A stretch of DNA of 64,000 nucleotides from Paracrocinitomix sp040880585 (GTDB lineage Bacteria > Bacteroidota > Bacteroidia > Flavobacteriales_D > Crocinitomicaceae), in contig JBBDID010000004.1 in the NCBI GenBank assembly GCA_040880585.1, forward strand, positions 1 through 64,000. The letters are read 5' to 3'. Numbering within the stretch: position 1 is the stretch's first letter; every line of letters begins with the position of its first letter. The translations under genes were made by a program, and so were the position numbers. Positions 24,125-32,468 of this stretch are shown one piece after another. Under the pieces are notes generated by a model that saw only the letters and a program-made list of their open reading frames with translations, made no database searches and was not told the origin of the DNA.

Positions 24125-26711
24125 TGTTTTTTTGTTTTTTGATGATGTTATATTCCGCTTTTAATTCTTCACATGCCTGTATACAAATATTTTCAAGCTG
24201 TAAAACCAGGTTAGGAATTTTGTCTAACTGTTTGGGATTGGATGTATGTTCTTTTATTTTTCGAGCCATTTTTTCAAAATCTTTACTCATTCCCATTATC
24301 GAAAATGAGGGAATCATTTTATGAGCAGCTTCGCCGACCGCATCCCAATCTTTATTTTGAAGGCTTTGTTTCATTGTATTAATCAATGCAGGTGTTTGTT
24401 TCAGGTAGAGTGAAATCATCTCTAGCATCAACTTTGGATTGGATTTTGTGCGCTGATTCAAATAACTTAAGTCAATGCACTTTAACTGTTCATTTTCAGT
24501 GGATATATCTGTTATGTTTTCGTTAGCAGCTGTGTCTTTTTTCACAAAGCCAACGATCTTACTGTACAATAATTTTTCATCAATCGGCTTTGTAATGTAA
24601 TCATTCATCCCCACTTCTATACATTTTTCCAGATCAACAGCTGTTACGTGAGCAGTTAAAGCCATGATGGGAATGTCAGAATTCATTTTTTTTCGGATGT
24701 GTTTTGTTGCTTCAAATCCATTCATTTCAGGCATTTGCAAATCCATTAATATAATGTCATAAGATTCATTTTGAAGTTTTTCTATCGCTATTTTCCCATT
24801 CGCAGCTATATCGCTTTCAAAACCAAAGTCATCAAGCAACGTTTTTAAGAGCAATTGATTAAGGGGGATGTCCTCTACTACTAGTATTTTTATGTTTTTA
24901 CTGGCAAGATCTGTTTCGGGCATTTCGATTAACGTTTCTGCCTTTTTTTGTGTCTTTTTAAAGTCTAATGTAAAAATAAAAGCAGAGCCTTCATCAATTT
25001 TACTTTTAATATTGATGGTTCCGCCTTGCGCCTCAACCAATTGTTTAACAATTGCTAAGCCCAACCCAGTTCCTCCATATAATTTGGACGTATTGTTGGT
25101 TGCCTGCTGAAAACTTTCAAAAACTCTGCCAATATTATTTTGAGCTATTCCGATACCGGTATCTATAATCGAAAATTCAATAGTTACATTATCGTCATCT
25201 TCTTTAATTAAATGAACACGTACAGTTATGCTTCCTTTTGAAGTAAACTTTTCTGCATTGCTCATAAGGTTTAAGATAATCTGACGCAAACGTACAGCAT
25301 CACCCACCAACACTTCGGGAATATTATTATCATATTCTTTGATCAACTCTAAATTCTTTTCTCGAATTTTGGGCTCAAATAACTGAAGCATGGCTGAAAT
25401 AGAAGCGGACATTTTAAAGGGCTTTTGCTCAAATGTCGTTTTTCCTGCATCAACTTTAGCCAGATCAAGAATATCATTAATAAGCACAATTAATGCATCT
25501 CCACTCAATTTTATAGCTTGCAGGTATTCTTTTTGTTTTGCAGACACCTTAGTTTTTAACAACACTTTTGTAAATCCAATGATCGCATTCATAGGTGTGC
25601 GGATCTCATGACTCATATTGGATAAAAACTGCTGTTTGGTTTTTACTGCATCTTCTGCTATTTTGGTAGCACTTTCGGCTTTACTTTGAGATTTCTCAGC
25701 TGTATCTGTTGCCAATTCAGCAAATACTTTAGCCTCTGTCAACTCTTTTGCTACGCTTTTTTGGTCTGTTACATCTCTTGCAACCATCACTGCTCCCACT
25801 GTATTTCCGTTATGGTCTTTATACACCGAGCCGTTGAGTAATACGTCTGTCTGTTCACCTTCCTTATGGTGAAGGGTTAGTGGCGAATCGGCTACACTTT
25901 CTTTAGTAAATATTTCCTGATAAATTTTACGGACTTTTTGAGGCTCTGTGAAATAATCAAAAAAATCTGTTCCACTAATTTCTTCTCTTGTGATTCCTGT
26001 AATATTCACAGTCGCCTGATTGATGTCAGTAATTTTACCTGCTGTATTAATAATCATTAGAGGATCTAAACTTGCTTCAATCAAACTCCTTGTATAATGA
26101 GACTCATGTGTTTTTGCTTTTCCATTTAATGAGTTTGGTGAATCTTTACTGCCAACATCCTCAATGGGAGTACGCCTCATCCCCTTCAATTCTTTAAACT
26201 GAGAAGTCGATAGACCGGTAACTTTTTTAAACTGATTAGATAAGTGGGCTACACTGCTGTAATGCATTTTATAAGAAATCTCAGTAAGGCTAAGCTCTTC
26301 ATACAACAGAAGCTCTTTTACCCTTTCAATTTTATGAGTAATGATGAATTGCTGTATGGTTATACCTTTTACTGCTGAAAAGATGTTAGACAAATAAGTG
26401 TAATCATGATTCAACTTTTCACTAATGTAATCGGAGTAATTTACTTTAGGCAATTCTTCTGAATGGTGAACCATTTCAATGATTACATTTTTTATTCTTT
26501 CAATCAAAATAGCCTTCTTGTCCTCCATCAATTCAAGTCCAGAGGCAAGTAGACCGGTTTTTAGTTGTTCCCGCTGCTCAGCAGAAATGTTTTCCATCAC
26601 ATCAACCTCTCCTAAGTCGACAATGATAAAGTGTAAGCCGAGTTTATTTAGCACTTCTTTTACCGCCGATTTGCAGCGGTTGCTAACCATATGTTTTATG
26701 TAAAGTTTCAC
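24108..26711 (-). CDS. Soluble hybrid histidine kinase with N-terminal HMA-like and AraC-type HTH domains
   Basis: An 867-aa protein with no transmembrane helix. In order: a ferredoxin-like HMA-type region 1-60 (MKLYIKHMVSNRCKSAV, where the usual CxxC is reduced to SNRC); AraC-type double HTH ~95-178 (LSLTEISYKMHYSSVAHLSN); PAS ~205-320; coiled coil ~325-360; HisKA with His368 (SHEIRTPMN); HATPase_c (NLMSNAEKF, DTGIGIA, GGTGLGLAI); receiver with Asp657 (LMDLQMPEMNG); HPt with His797 (AAHKMIPSFS). The N-terminal ~180 residues resemble stand-alone small AraC proteins of Bacteroidota. Fusion to a phosphorelay suggests a DNA-binding sensor kinase. Paired with the downstream receiver gene. Confidence 0.9.
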   Translation of the reverse strand: MKLYIKHMVSNRCKSAVKEVLNKLGLHFIIVDLGEVDVMENISAEQREQLKTGLLASGLELMEDKKAILIERIKNVIIEMVHHSEELPKVNYSDYISEKLNHDYTYLSNIFSAVKGITIQQFIITHKIERVKELLLYEELSLTEISYKMHYSSVAHLSNQFKKVTGLSTSQFKELKGMRRTPIEDVGSKDSPNSLNGKAKTHESHYTRSLIEASLDPLMIINTAGKITDINQATVNITGITREEISGTDFFDYFTEPQKVRKIYQEIFTKESVADSPLTLHHKEGEQTDVLLNGSVYKDHNGNTVGAVMVARDVTDQKSVAKELTEAKVFAELATDTAEKSQSKAESATKIAEDAVKTKQQFLSNMSHEIRTPMNAIIGFTKVLLKTKVSAKQKEYLQAIKLSGDALIVLINDILDLAKVDAGKTTFEQKPFKMSASISAMLQLFEPKIREKNLELIKEYDNNIPEVLVGDAVRLRQIILNLMSNAEKFTSKGSITVRVHLIKEDDDNVTIEFSIIDTGIGIAQNNIGRVFESFQQATNNTSKLYGGTGLGLAIVKQLVEAQGGTINIKSKIDEGSAFIFTLDFKKTQKKAETLIEMPETDLASKNIKILVVEDIPLNQLLLKTLLDDFGFESDIAANGKIAIEKLQNESYDIILMDLQMPEMNGFEATKHIRKKMNSDIPIMALTAHVTAVDLEKCIEVGMNDYITKPIDEKLLYSKIVGFVKKDTAANENITDISTENEQLKCIDLSYLNQRTKSNPKLMLEMISLYLKQTPALINTMKQSLQNKDWDAVGEAAHKMIPSFSIMGMSKDFEKMARKIKEHTSNPKQLDKIPNLVLQLENICIQACEELKAEYNIIKKQKNNDKLK

Positions 26712-26944
26712 TTTTTTTCTTTGTTCTTAACAGTTTGAGTAAATATAGGCAATTTATTACTACTGCAAGTGCGCACTCAATTGGCTCAGAAATATTCGGT
26801 AGCGGAGCCGTCTTGATTGTGTTGCGTTTTTCTTCAGCTCAAAAAAACAACGCAAAAGGGTCTTGAGCCCATTAAAATCACTAAATTCAAAATCATAGTA
26901 TGAGCTAGCAGAGAATAAAAAAATCAAAGTAATTTTATCCAGCA

Positions 26945-27094
26945 CTTCCCCCGCCCCCTAAAGGGGAGGCCAGCGCATGATGTACAATGCTGATGAAATA
27001 TTATTTGAATATCCGGCTCTATAGATGCACTACGAAACAAAACCAAAACGGAACTCGTGTAGCGTGGGAGCTCCCCTTTAGGGGCTGGGGGAAG
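26945..27094. repeat. Inverted repeat pair (CTCCCCTTTAGGGG type)
   Basis: The 24-base arms 26945-26968 and 27071-27094 are reverse complements at 22 of 24 positions, 102 bases apart. Each arm is itself partly self-complementary (CCCCTAAAGGGG). Similar sequences are, from memory, common between Bacteroidota genes. No gene is present in 26712-27445 apart from the transposase remnant. Confidence 0.65.
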
Positions 27095-27125
27095 CGCGGC
27101 TGAGTAACAAATTCGCTATCATAAT

Positions 27126-27272
27126 TCAGTGTAACAAACTACCAGAGATTAAAAACACCCCATTTCGTCCACCAGCTTGTGCGATTGTAAATGCTTGTTT
27201 GATTAATTTGATTGATACAGCAACCATTGCAAGTTTTTTACTTTTTACTTTTTCTGTAATAGTATTTAATCG
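27126..27272 (-). pseudogene. Remnant of an IS110-like transposase C-terminus
   Basis: Read on the minus strand, an open stretch of 48 codons to TGA at 27126 includes KSKKLAMVAVSIKLIKQAF. This resembles the C-terminal helix pattern (K-x-A-VAV-x-x-K-L-x-K) of IS110/IS116-type transposases. It has no start and no catalytic part, so it is a decayed fragment. Recognition is from memory and moderate; the adjacent inverted repeats fit a mobile-DNA scar. Confidence 0.4.
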
Positions 27273-27445
27273 TTACTTATTAACATAGAAAAGTTAATGT
27301 CTAACAGCTTGTATTTGCAGACAACACAGCTATAACAGGACATTTGGACGAAACCTGACTTCAACACAAAATATTCATTTGAAAAGATTTTTGCTGACTG
27401 TTTTATTTATTTCTTTATTTTGCTTAAAAACCAGCACAATCGATC

Positions 27446-27709
27446 ATGACCAATTCTGAATCATTCGAAAAATCTTTTCAATATTATTTAGATCATAAAG
27501 AAGAATTATTGGATAAATATAGAGGTAAGGTAATTGCTATTTATGAAAACAAAATATTGGGCGCTTTCAAATCAAAAAAGGACGCCTATTTAAAAGTGCC
27601 TGAACAACACAATGTGGAAATCGGTTCTTTTTTGATTAAAATGTGTGAAGATCAGGATGATGAGTCAAATAGAGTCTACCATTCAAATGTAGTTTTTAGT
27701 AACGATTAA
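27446..27709 (+). CDS. DUF5678-like small protein
   Basis: An 87-aa cytoplasmic protein. The pattern SFQYYLDHKEELLDKYRGKV then IAIYENKILGAFKSKKDAY, followed by GSFLIKMC, matches the DUF5678 type. Such proteins are known only as hypothetical and are often encoded next to a retropepsin-like protease. Here the next gene starts two bases after its stop, so the pair is translationally coupled. It may be a partner or substrate of that protease; this is inference. Preceded by a ~730-base accessory region. Confidence 0.7.
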   Translation: MTNSESFEKSFQYYLDHKEELLDKYRGKVIAIYENKILGAFKSKKDAYLKVPEQHNVEIGSFLIKMCEDQDDESNRVYHSNVVFSND

Positions 27710-27711
27710 AA

Positions 27712-28170
27712 ATGAATCAAATTCCTGATGCATTTGTAAAAAGAATAAAAAAAGAACAAAATTTTCTTGTAACAAGTGTTGGCATCTCTCATCCTTATGA
27801 TGAAGATCACATTACTAGAAAACCTAAGCCTCACTGGACTTCAGGTCTTTGGGATACAGGCGCCAGTCACTGTTTAATAACAAAATCTCTTGCTGAAAAT
27901 TTTGATCTTAATCCTATTGATAAAGTCATGGTAGAACATGCAAAAGGAAGAACATACGAAAATGTGTACTTAGCATTTTTACAAATTACTGATCGTTACT
28001 ATCTTGAAGTGGAGTTGACCGAATGTCAAAGCATTAGTAACAACTTTGAAATTATAATTGGTATGGATGTAATATCAAAAGGTGATTTTGCTGTCACTAG
28101 TAAAAAAGGTGAAATGTGCTTTTCATTTAGACTCCCTTCTTTAACTACAATTGACTTCACAAAGGGTTAG
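27712..28170 (+). CDS. Retropepsin-like aspartic protease
   Basis: A 152-aa single-domain protein. The active-site motif is in LWDTGASHCLIT (Asp-Thr-Gly, Asp ~51). The second signature is IIIGMDVISKGDFAVT, typical of retroviral-type pepsins (hydrophobic-hydrophobic-G-x-D). The domain works as a homodimer in known members, each chain giving one catalytic Asp. There is no signal peptide, so it is cytoplasmic. It follows a DUF5678-like gene by two bases, a pairing I recall from other bacteria and archaea. The target is unknown. Confidence 0.85.
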   Translation: MNQIPDAFVKRIKKEQNFLVTSVGISHPYDEDHITRKPKPHWTSGLWDTGASHCLITKSLAENFDLNPIDKVMVEHAKGRTYENVYLAFLQITDRYYLEVELTECQSISNNFEIIIGMDVISKGDFAVTSKKGEMCFSFRLPSLTTIDFTKG

Positions 28171-28248
28171 TATTAACTAATAAATAAAGCCTTCTTTTAA
28201 ATTTGAACTTTCCTCAAATTATTTCTACCATTTATTTACCTTCTTTAT

Positions 28249-28371
28249 ATGAGACCCCCGGAAGAGAAAATTTTGTGGGAAGAACTCAGGCATAGTCGCA
28301 TTGGGGCTAAATTCCGGCGACAACATCTCATTTACAGCACTAGCAATGTAAAGAACTATGTTTCGGATTGA
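28249..28371 (+). pseudogene. DUF559-type endonuclease-like remnant
   Basis: A 40-codon open frame from ATG reads RPPEEKILWEELRHSRIGAK then FRRQHLIYS and stops. This matches the N-terminus of DUF559 (Vsr/MTES-type nuclease fold) proteins, in which a ~110-aa domain normally continues with a DFYCPE-like catalytic strand. Here that part is absent, so the gene is broken. The rest of the gap 28171-28610 holds only a hairpin. Confidence 0.55.
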
Positions 28372-28465
28372 TGGAGTACCTTAATTTCAAATTATTTAGA
28401 TGATCACGGTATTTTGGAAGAAGTTCACTGTTTAACAGCTGGACAATGAACGGTGAAGTGAGTGA

Positions 28466-28545
28466 ATAAATTAAACTTGCCGCAGCAGCACATTTATTGA
28501 CCGAAACGAAGTGTAGGTTAAGCTACTGCGGAGCAGTTTAGTTTA
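28466..28545. repeat. Long imperfect hairpin
   Basis: ATAAATTAAACT-TGCCGCAGCAGC (from ~28466) and its near-complement ending in AGTTTAGTTTAT (to ~28545) form an imperfect ~24-bp stem over ~30 bases, including CCGCAG/CTGCGG. Noncoding, upstream of a lipoprotein gene. Confidence 0.5.
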
Positions 28546-28610
28546 TAAATCCTTCGGATCGGGCTCATGCAACCTTTTTATACTGATTCTCATCAGAAGA
28601 GTAAAAAATT

Positions 28611-29039
28611 ATGTCAAAAAACTTAATCCTTTTCTTTTTTGGACTGTCTTTGTTTTCGATATGCTCTTGTTCAAAGCCTGATTGCACAACTGCACTGCCA
28701 CCGCCTGACTATTTTTTATTGCAGATACAGGATACCACCGGTAACAACTTAATCGGAACAACATATACCGATTCGTCCTATAAGCTTACGGGGGATAATT
28801 ATGAAGCCTTTGTTTCTCCTGAGCCAACAGGTCCCCAATATATGTTGCGGATACACCCTATGGAACTGAAAAACGGGGAAGATTATTACCTCAAATTATC
28901 AGATGCTGATTCTGACACCCTCTCTGTTGTGTATAGTGTAAAAGAAGATGAATGTTTTACCTCTTTCATTCTTACATCAGTTGTTTACAATGGTGAGGAT
29001 TTTGGTGCTGACAGGCCGGTGATTGTTGAGAAAAAGTAA
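28611..29039 (+). CDS. Predicted lipoprotein, function unknown
   Basis: A 142-aa protein with a lipoprotein signal; SICSC at ~17-21 gives two possible acylated cysteines. The mature part (FLLQIQDTTGNNLIG, YEAFVSPEPTG) looks like a small beta-rich periplasmic domain with two later cysteines. No family recognised. Single gene ending at a hairpin terminator shared with the convergent OmpA lipoprotein gene. Confidence 0.6.
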   Translation: MSKNLILFFFGLSLFSICSCSKPDCTTALPPPDYFLLQIQDTTGNNLIGTTYTDSSYKLTGDNYEAFVSPEPTGPQYMLRIHPMELKNGEDYYLKLSDADSDTLSVVYSVKEDECFTSFILTSVVYNGEDFGADRPVIVEKK

Positions 29040-29069
29040 GTTGTTTTTTTTTAAAAGCTCAATCAAAAA

Positions 29070-29097
29070 ACCCCTCCTGCTGTTAGCAAGGAGGGGT
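29070..29097 (-). terminator. Terminator between convergent genes
   Basis: ACCCCTCCT/AGGAGGGGT, a 9-bp stem. On the minus strand it is followed by six T, so it mainly serves the OmpA lipoprotein gene; a weaker T-run lies past it on the plus side. Confidence 0.75.
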
Positions 29098-29145
29098 CTG
29101 ATTTTTGGTTTGTTGTTGTCTGCTTAATGTAGACGGGTAGCATCT

Positions 29146-30111
29146 TTACTCTTTTGAGATCAGGTCAAAGAGTTCACTCAAGTCAGGTGAAATAATAATT
29201 TCAATTCTTCTGTTTTTTGCTTTATCATTTGGATCTATGGGGTGGAATTCAGATCGACCTGCTGCCATTACCTGTTTGGGGTCCATTTCGCTGTTTTTTA
29301 ACATGATTTTCACAACTGATGTAGCTCGTAACACACTCAGCTCCCAGTTATCTTTTGGAGAAACACTGCTATTCATAGGGTCCGTGTCTGTGTGCCCTTC
29401 TACAATGATCTCAATATCTTTTTGAGACTGTAATACCTGAGCCAAATCAATTAATACCGGTTTTCCCTCTTCATTTACGTCCGTTTTCCCGGAGGCGAAT
29501 AAGAGTTTTGCTTCCATTGAAACGTAAATTTTTCCGTCTCTTTCTTCAACTGAAATCCCTTTATCCTTGAATCCTCTGAGTGCTTCAGCTATTTTTGCTC
29601 TCAAATCTTCTACGGCTTGTTTTTGTTGATCAATTATTGCCTCTAATTCATTGATCCGTTTCTCTTTTTGGATCAAAGCTGCCTCCCGGGCATTCAATTC
29701 TTTTTCTAATCGATTCAGGCGATCTTCTTTTTTCTGCAATTCAATGCGGGTATTTTCCAAATCATTGATCAACTTTGAGGTTTCTGCAGATCCGGAGGTG
29801 AGCATTTTGGTGTATTTTTTTTCCAGATTCGCATTTGTTTCATTCAGCCGGTCATATTCCAAGGCGATTTCGCGATATTTTGCACCCAATTCCGAACTGT
29901 CCTTTTTAAGCGCCTTTACATTTTCCTTCATCACACCCAACTCTGCTTCTACCTCTTCCAATTTATTTTCTGCATCAATGGCTTTGGTTTTGAAAACGGT
30001 TTCATCTTCTTTACACCGATTATACTTTGCTTCCAGATCCTGGTACTTTTTAATCGGCACACAGGACATTATGAAAAAGGAAATGGATAGTATGTAAACA
30101 AGTTTGTGCAT
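29146..30111 (-). CDS. OmpA-family lipoprotein with coiled coil
   Basis: A 321-aa outer-membrane lipoprotein (lipobox IMSC, Cys ~17). Residues ~22-180 are a long heptad-rich coiled coil (LEAKYNRCKEDE, LEKELNAREAALIQKEKRIN). The C-terminal OmpA domain at ~200-315 has LLFASGKTDV, IIVEGHTDTDPMN and NRRIEIIIS, which bind peptidoglycan. It spans the periplasm as a spacer and wall anchor. The order coiled coil then OmpA resembles Bacteroidota gliding/envelope OmpA proteins, but no specific symbol is justified. Confidence 0.88.
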   Translation of the reverse strand: MHKLVYILSISFFIMSCVPIKKYQDLEAKYNRCKEDETVFKTKAIDAENKLEEVEAELGVMKENVKALKKDSSELGAKYREIALEYDRLNETNANLEKKYTKMLTSGSAETSKLINDLENTRIELQKKEDRLNRLEKELNAREAALIQKEKRINELEAIIDQQKQAVEDLRAKIAEALRGFKDKGISVEERDGKIYVSMEAKLLFASGKTDVNEEGKPVLIDLAQVLQSQKDIEIIVEGHTDTDPMNSSVSPKDNWELSVLRATSVVKIMLKNSEMDPKQVMAAGRSEFHPIDPNDKAKNRRIEIIISPDLSELFDLISKE

Positions 30112-30206
30112 TTGGTTCTCTTCTGCTACAAAATTGAGAAGAAATCGCCCTGATAATTGTGGAGCTCGTAATAGTTATGAACAGCTATTTTTTGATTAGA
30201 ACCGCA

Positions 30207-31514
30207 TTAATTCGCTTTTACGAATTTCCCTGAACTGATGAGTTCCTGATCTGAATTGTAAATGGCGTAAGCATACATTCCGGCTGGCAGGGATAACGGA
30301 ACATGGATCCAATTCATGAGTGATGCTTTTCGGTAAAGGATTTTTCCGTTCAGATCGACAATACTAAAGGTTAAGCCCGGTTCTTTAAAGTAATCTTTGG
30401 TAATGATTCGGCTATTTTCATCCAAAAAAGGCGTGTTGGTTACAAAAGTCCCCTCTGAATCTGCTTCCATAATATCCAGGGGGAAAGAAAACAAATAGAT
30501 CCCATTTTGACGATCGCTGATGAGAATTTGATTGTTGGCTTCAAACACATAAACACCCCAGGCACCGTTCATTTTATAGGCTGTTTCTTCTAAAAAAGTA
30601 TCATAATGTCCGATTTCGGAAATGGGTTGACGGGAAATATCAAATATTCGCAAGCCTTCATTGTAATAAGCAACCACAGCCAGTTTATTTAACAACACTA
30701 TATTGTGGGGAGTATATGTACTGAAATCGCGTGTTCCAAAAGTAGCGCTTACTTCTATTTGGGCCAATTGATCGATTTCACATAACTTGATTTTAGTGCC
30801 TTGGGTTTCATCCACAAAAGCATATTTTTTACTATCCGGAGAAAGCCATCCTGAATGATTATACCCCTGATTTGCATAAAAATCCAATACCCCTAACTGA
30901 ACAGGAGTGCTGGAAGAAAAATCATAGATGTGTAAGCCATCAAATCCACAGTTCAAGTAGGCTGTATCTTCGCGCACATAACAATCATGCACATAATTTA
31001 CGGCATTAAAATCATGCAAAAGAACCGGGTTTACGGGATCCGAAATATCCAACACTTTCATTCCGGTGTTGTTGGGGCCGCAAGCGTACAACTTTGCAGT
31101 GATCGTATCAATAAAAATATTGTGGCAAACTGTAAAAAAGGCATTACTGTCATATACTTTAGACATTGAATCCGGTAAAAAACTCAAATCAAATATCTGC
31201 AAGCTTGCTGTGCCTTCATCCCCTACTGCGTAAAGGTAATTTTTGTATGTTTTCATATCGCGGTGAACCACAGTATACCCTTGGAATGCACCGGGTTTTC
31301 GATCCACTCTTCGCAAGCTGTTTTTGTTCACTTCCAGTATCTCTATTCCTTCAGAGGAACCCACCGCACAGTACCTTTGTCCCTTAATCGTAAAGCCCCA
31401 TAAATCTGAATACCTTGCGTCTTCAACAGCTAGAGCAATTGTTGTGTCTGTCCAGTGATCGAGAAGTTCTACGTTTAACTGCGCTCGTGTTCCCTTTGAT
31501 GAGCAGATAATCAA
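30207..31514 (-). CDS. Secreted LVIVD-type propeller protein with T9SS sorting domain
   Basis: About 435 aa as called from TTG at 31514. The body has choice-of-anchor-B/LVIVD blades (MKVLDISDPVNPVLLHDF, LHIYDFSSSTPVQLG, LRIFDISRQPISEIGHYD). The end is a type A sorting region (LTFSIVDLNGKILYR ... AGMYAYAIYN). The called start cuts through the signal peptide: in frame upstream the sequence continues as KYFLIIALLIICSSKGTRAQ, directly after a CTG at 31539-31541, with no ATG/GTG before the next stop. The real start is therefore probably that CTG, or a further near-cognate codon. Probably a surface protein of unknown ligand. Confidence 0.82.
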   Translation of the reverse strand: MIICSSKGTRAQLNVELLDHWTDTTIALAVEDARYSDLWGFTIKGQRYCAVGSSEGIEILEVNKNSLRRVDRKPGAFQGYTVVHRDMKTYKNYLYAVGDEGTASLQIFDLSFLPDSMSKVYDSNAFFTVCHNIFIDTITAKLYACGPNNTGMKVLDISDPVNPVLLHDFNAVNYVHDCYVREDTAYLNCGFDGLHIYDFSSSTPVQLGVLDFYANQGYNHSGWLSPDSKKYAFVDETQGTKIKLCEIDQLAQIEVSATFGTRDFSTYTPHNIVLLNKLAVVAYYNEGLRIFDISRQPISEIGHYDTFLEETAYKMNGAWGVYVFEANNQILISDRQNGIYLFSFPLDIMEADSEGTFVTNTPFLDENSRIITKDYFKEPGLTFSIVDLNGKILYRKASLMNWIHVPLSLPAGMYAYAIYNSDQELISSGKFVKAN

Positions 31515-31695
31515 TAACGCTATGATAAGAAAGTACTTCAGTTTAACTATTTTTCGTAAAAATAACCCCTTTTAGGCCGCCGTTTACATCAACTAACGAA
31601 AAATGTACAGCTAAATTTCGTTAAAAAACCACTTCAAAAGATGAAGAGCTCAATTCAATTGGTTAAAAAAAATTATCTTAGCGATCTTCAACTTA

Positions 31696-32403
31696 ATGAG
31701 TAACCTTGTCATCATACCAACCTATAACGAGAAAGAGAACATTGAGAAGATGGTGCGCAAGGTGTTTTCTTTAACCGAAAAATTTCATTTGTTAATTGTA
31801 GATGACGGTTCACCGGACGGGACAGGAGAAATAGTAAAACAACTTCAACTTGAATTTAGCGATCAATTATTCCTTGAAGAGCGATCCGGAAAGCAAGGGT
31901 TAGGCACAGCCTATTTGCACGGTTTTCGCTGGGGACTTGAGCGGGGTTATGAGTATTTGTTTGAGATGGATTGTGATTTTTCTCATAATCCGGATGATTT
32001 GATTCGGTTACTGAATGCTTGCAAAGAAGGAGCTGATCTGGCAATTGGTTCACGCTACGTCAAAGGGGGTAAAATTACTAACTGGGATCGATTTCGTTTA
32101 CTGTTGTCTTATTTTGCTTCCTGGTATGTGCGTATGATCTTGTGGATCAACATCCGCGATACTACAGCGGGATTCAAGTGCTATCATCACTCAGTGCTGG
32201 AAAAAATTAACTTTGATGCCGTAACTTTCAAGGGGTATGCTTTTCAGATCTGTATGAAATATGCAGCCATAAAACATGGCTTTAAAGTGGTAGAAGTACC
32301 TATTACATTTGTGGATCGGGAACACGGACAGTCAAAAATGAGCTCAGGGATCTTTAAAGAAGCCATTTTCGGGGTGTGGAAAATGCGTAGATTAGATCTG
32401 TGA
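31696..32403 (+). CDS. Polyprenol-phosphate mannosyltransferase-like GT2 glycosyltransferase
   Basis: A 235-aa family-2 glycosyltransferase. It transfers a sugar from a nucleotide donor to polyprenyl phosphate at the inner membrane. Motifs: VIIPTYNEKENI, VDDGSPDGT, the metal-binding FEMDCDFSHNP, and IGSRYVKGG, as in DPM1-type enzymes. There is no C-terminal transmembrane pair, as in the short bacterial form. It is followed by dihydroorotase and a DUF4296 lipoprotein, a neighbourhood I recall as conserved in Flavobacteriales. Confidence 0.92.
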   Translation: MSNLVIIPTYNEKENIEKMVRKVFSLTEKFHLLIVDDGSPDGTGEIVKQLQLEFSDQLFLEERSGKQGLGTAYLHGFRWGLERGYEYLFEMDCDFSHNPDDLIRLLNACKEGADLAIGSRYVKGGKITNWDRFRLLLSYFASWYVRMILWINIRDTTAGFKCYHHSVLEKINFDAVTFKGYAFQICMKYAAIKHGFKVVEVPITFVDREHGQSKMSSGIFKEAIFGVWKMRRLDL

Positions 32404-32435
32404 TTTTTCTTCCCTCTCTTTTGTGATGTTCTTAG

Positions 32436-32443
32436 TACCTTTG
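32436..32443 (+). promoter_or_regulatory. Candidate -7 box TACCTTTG of the dihydroorotase gene
   Basis: A TAnnTTTG match 26 bases before the ATG. No -33 TTG at the standard distance. Confidence 0.4.
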
Positions 32444-32468
32444 CCTTGCATCATAACATATTTCACTT

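Noticed and set aside
26760..26945. 61-codon minus-strand ORF
   Set aside because: No signal, domain or start support; it lies in a repeat-rich gap and is best treated as noncoding.
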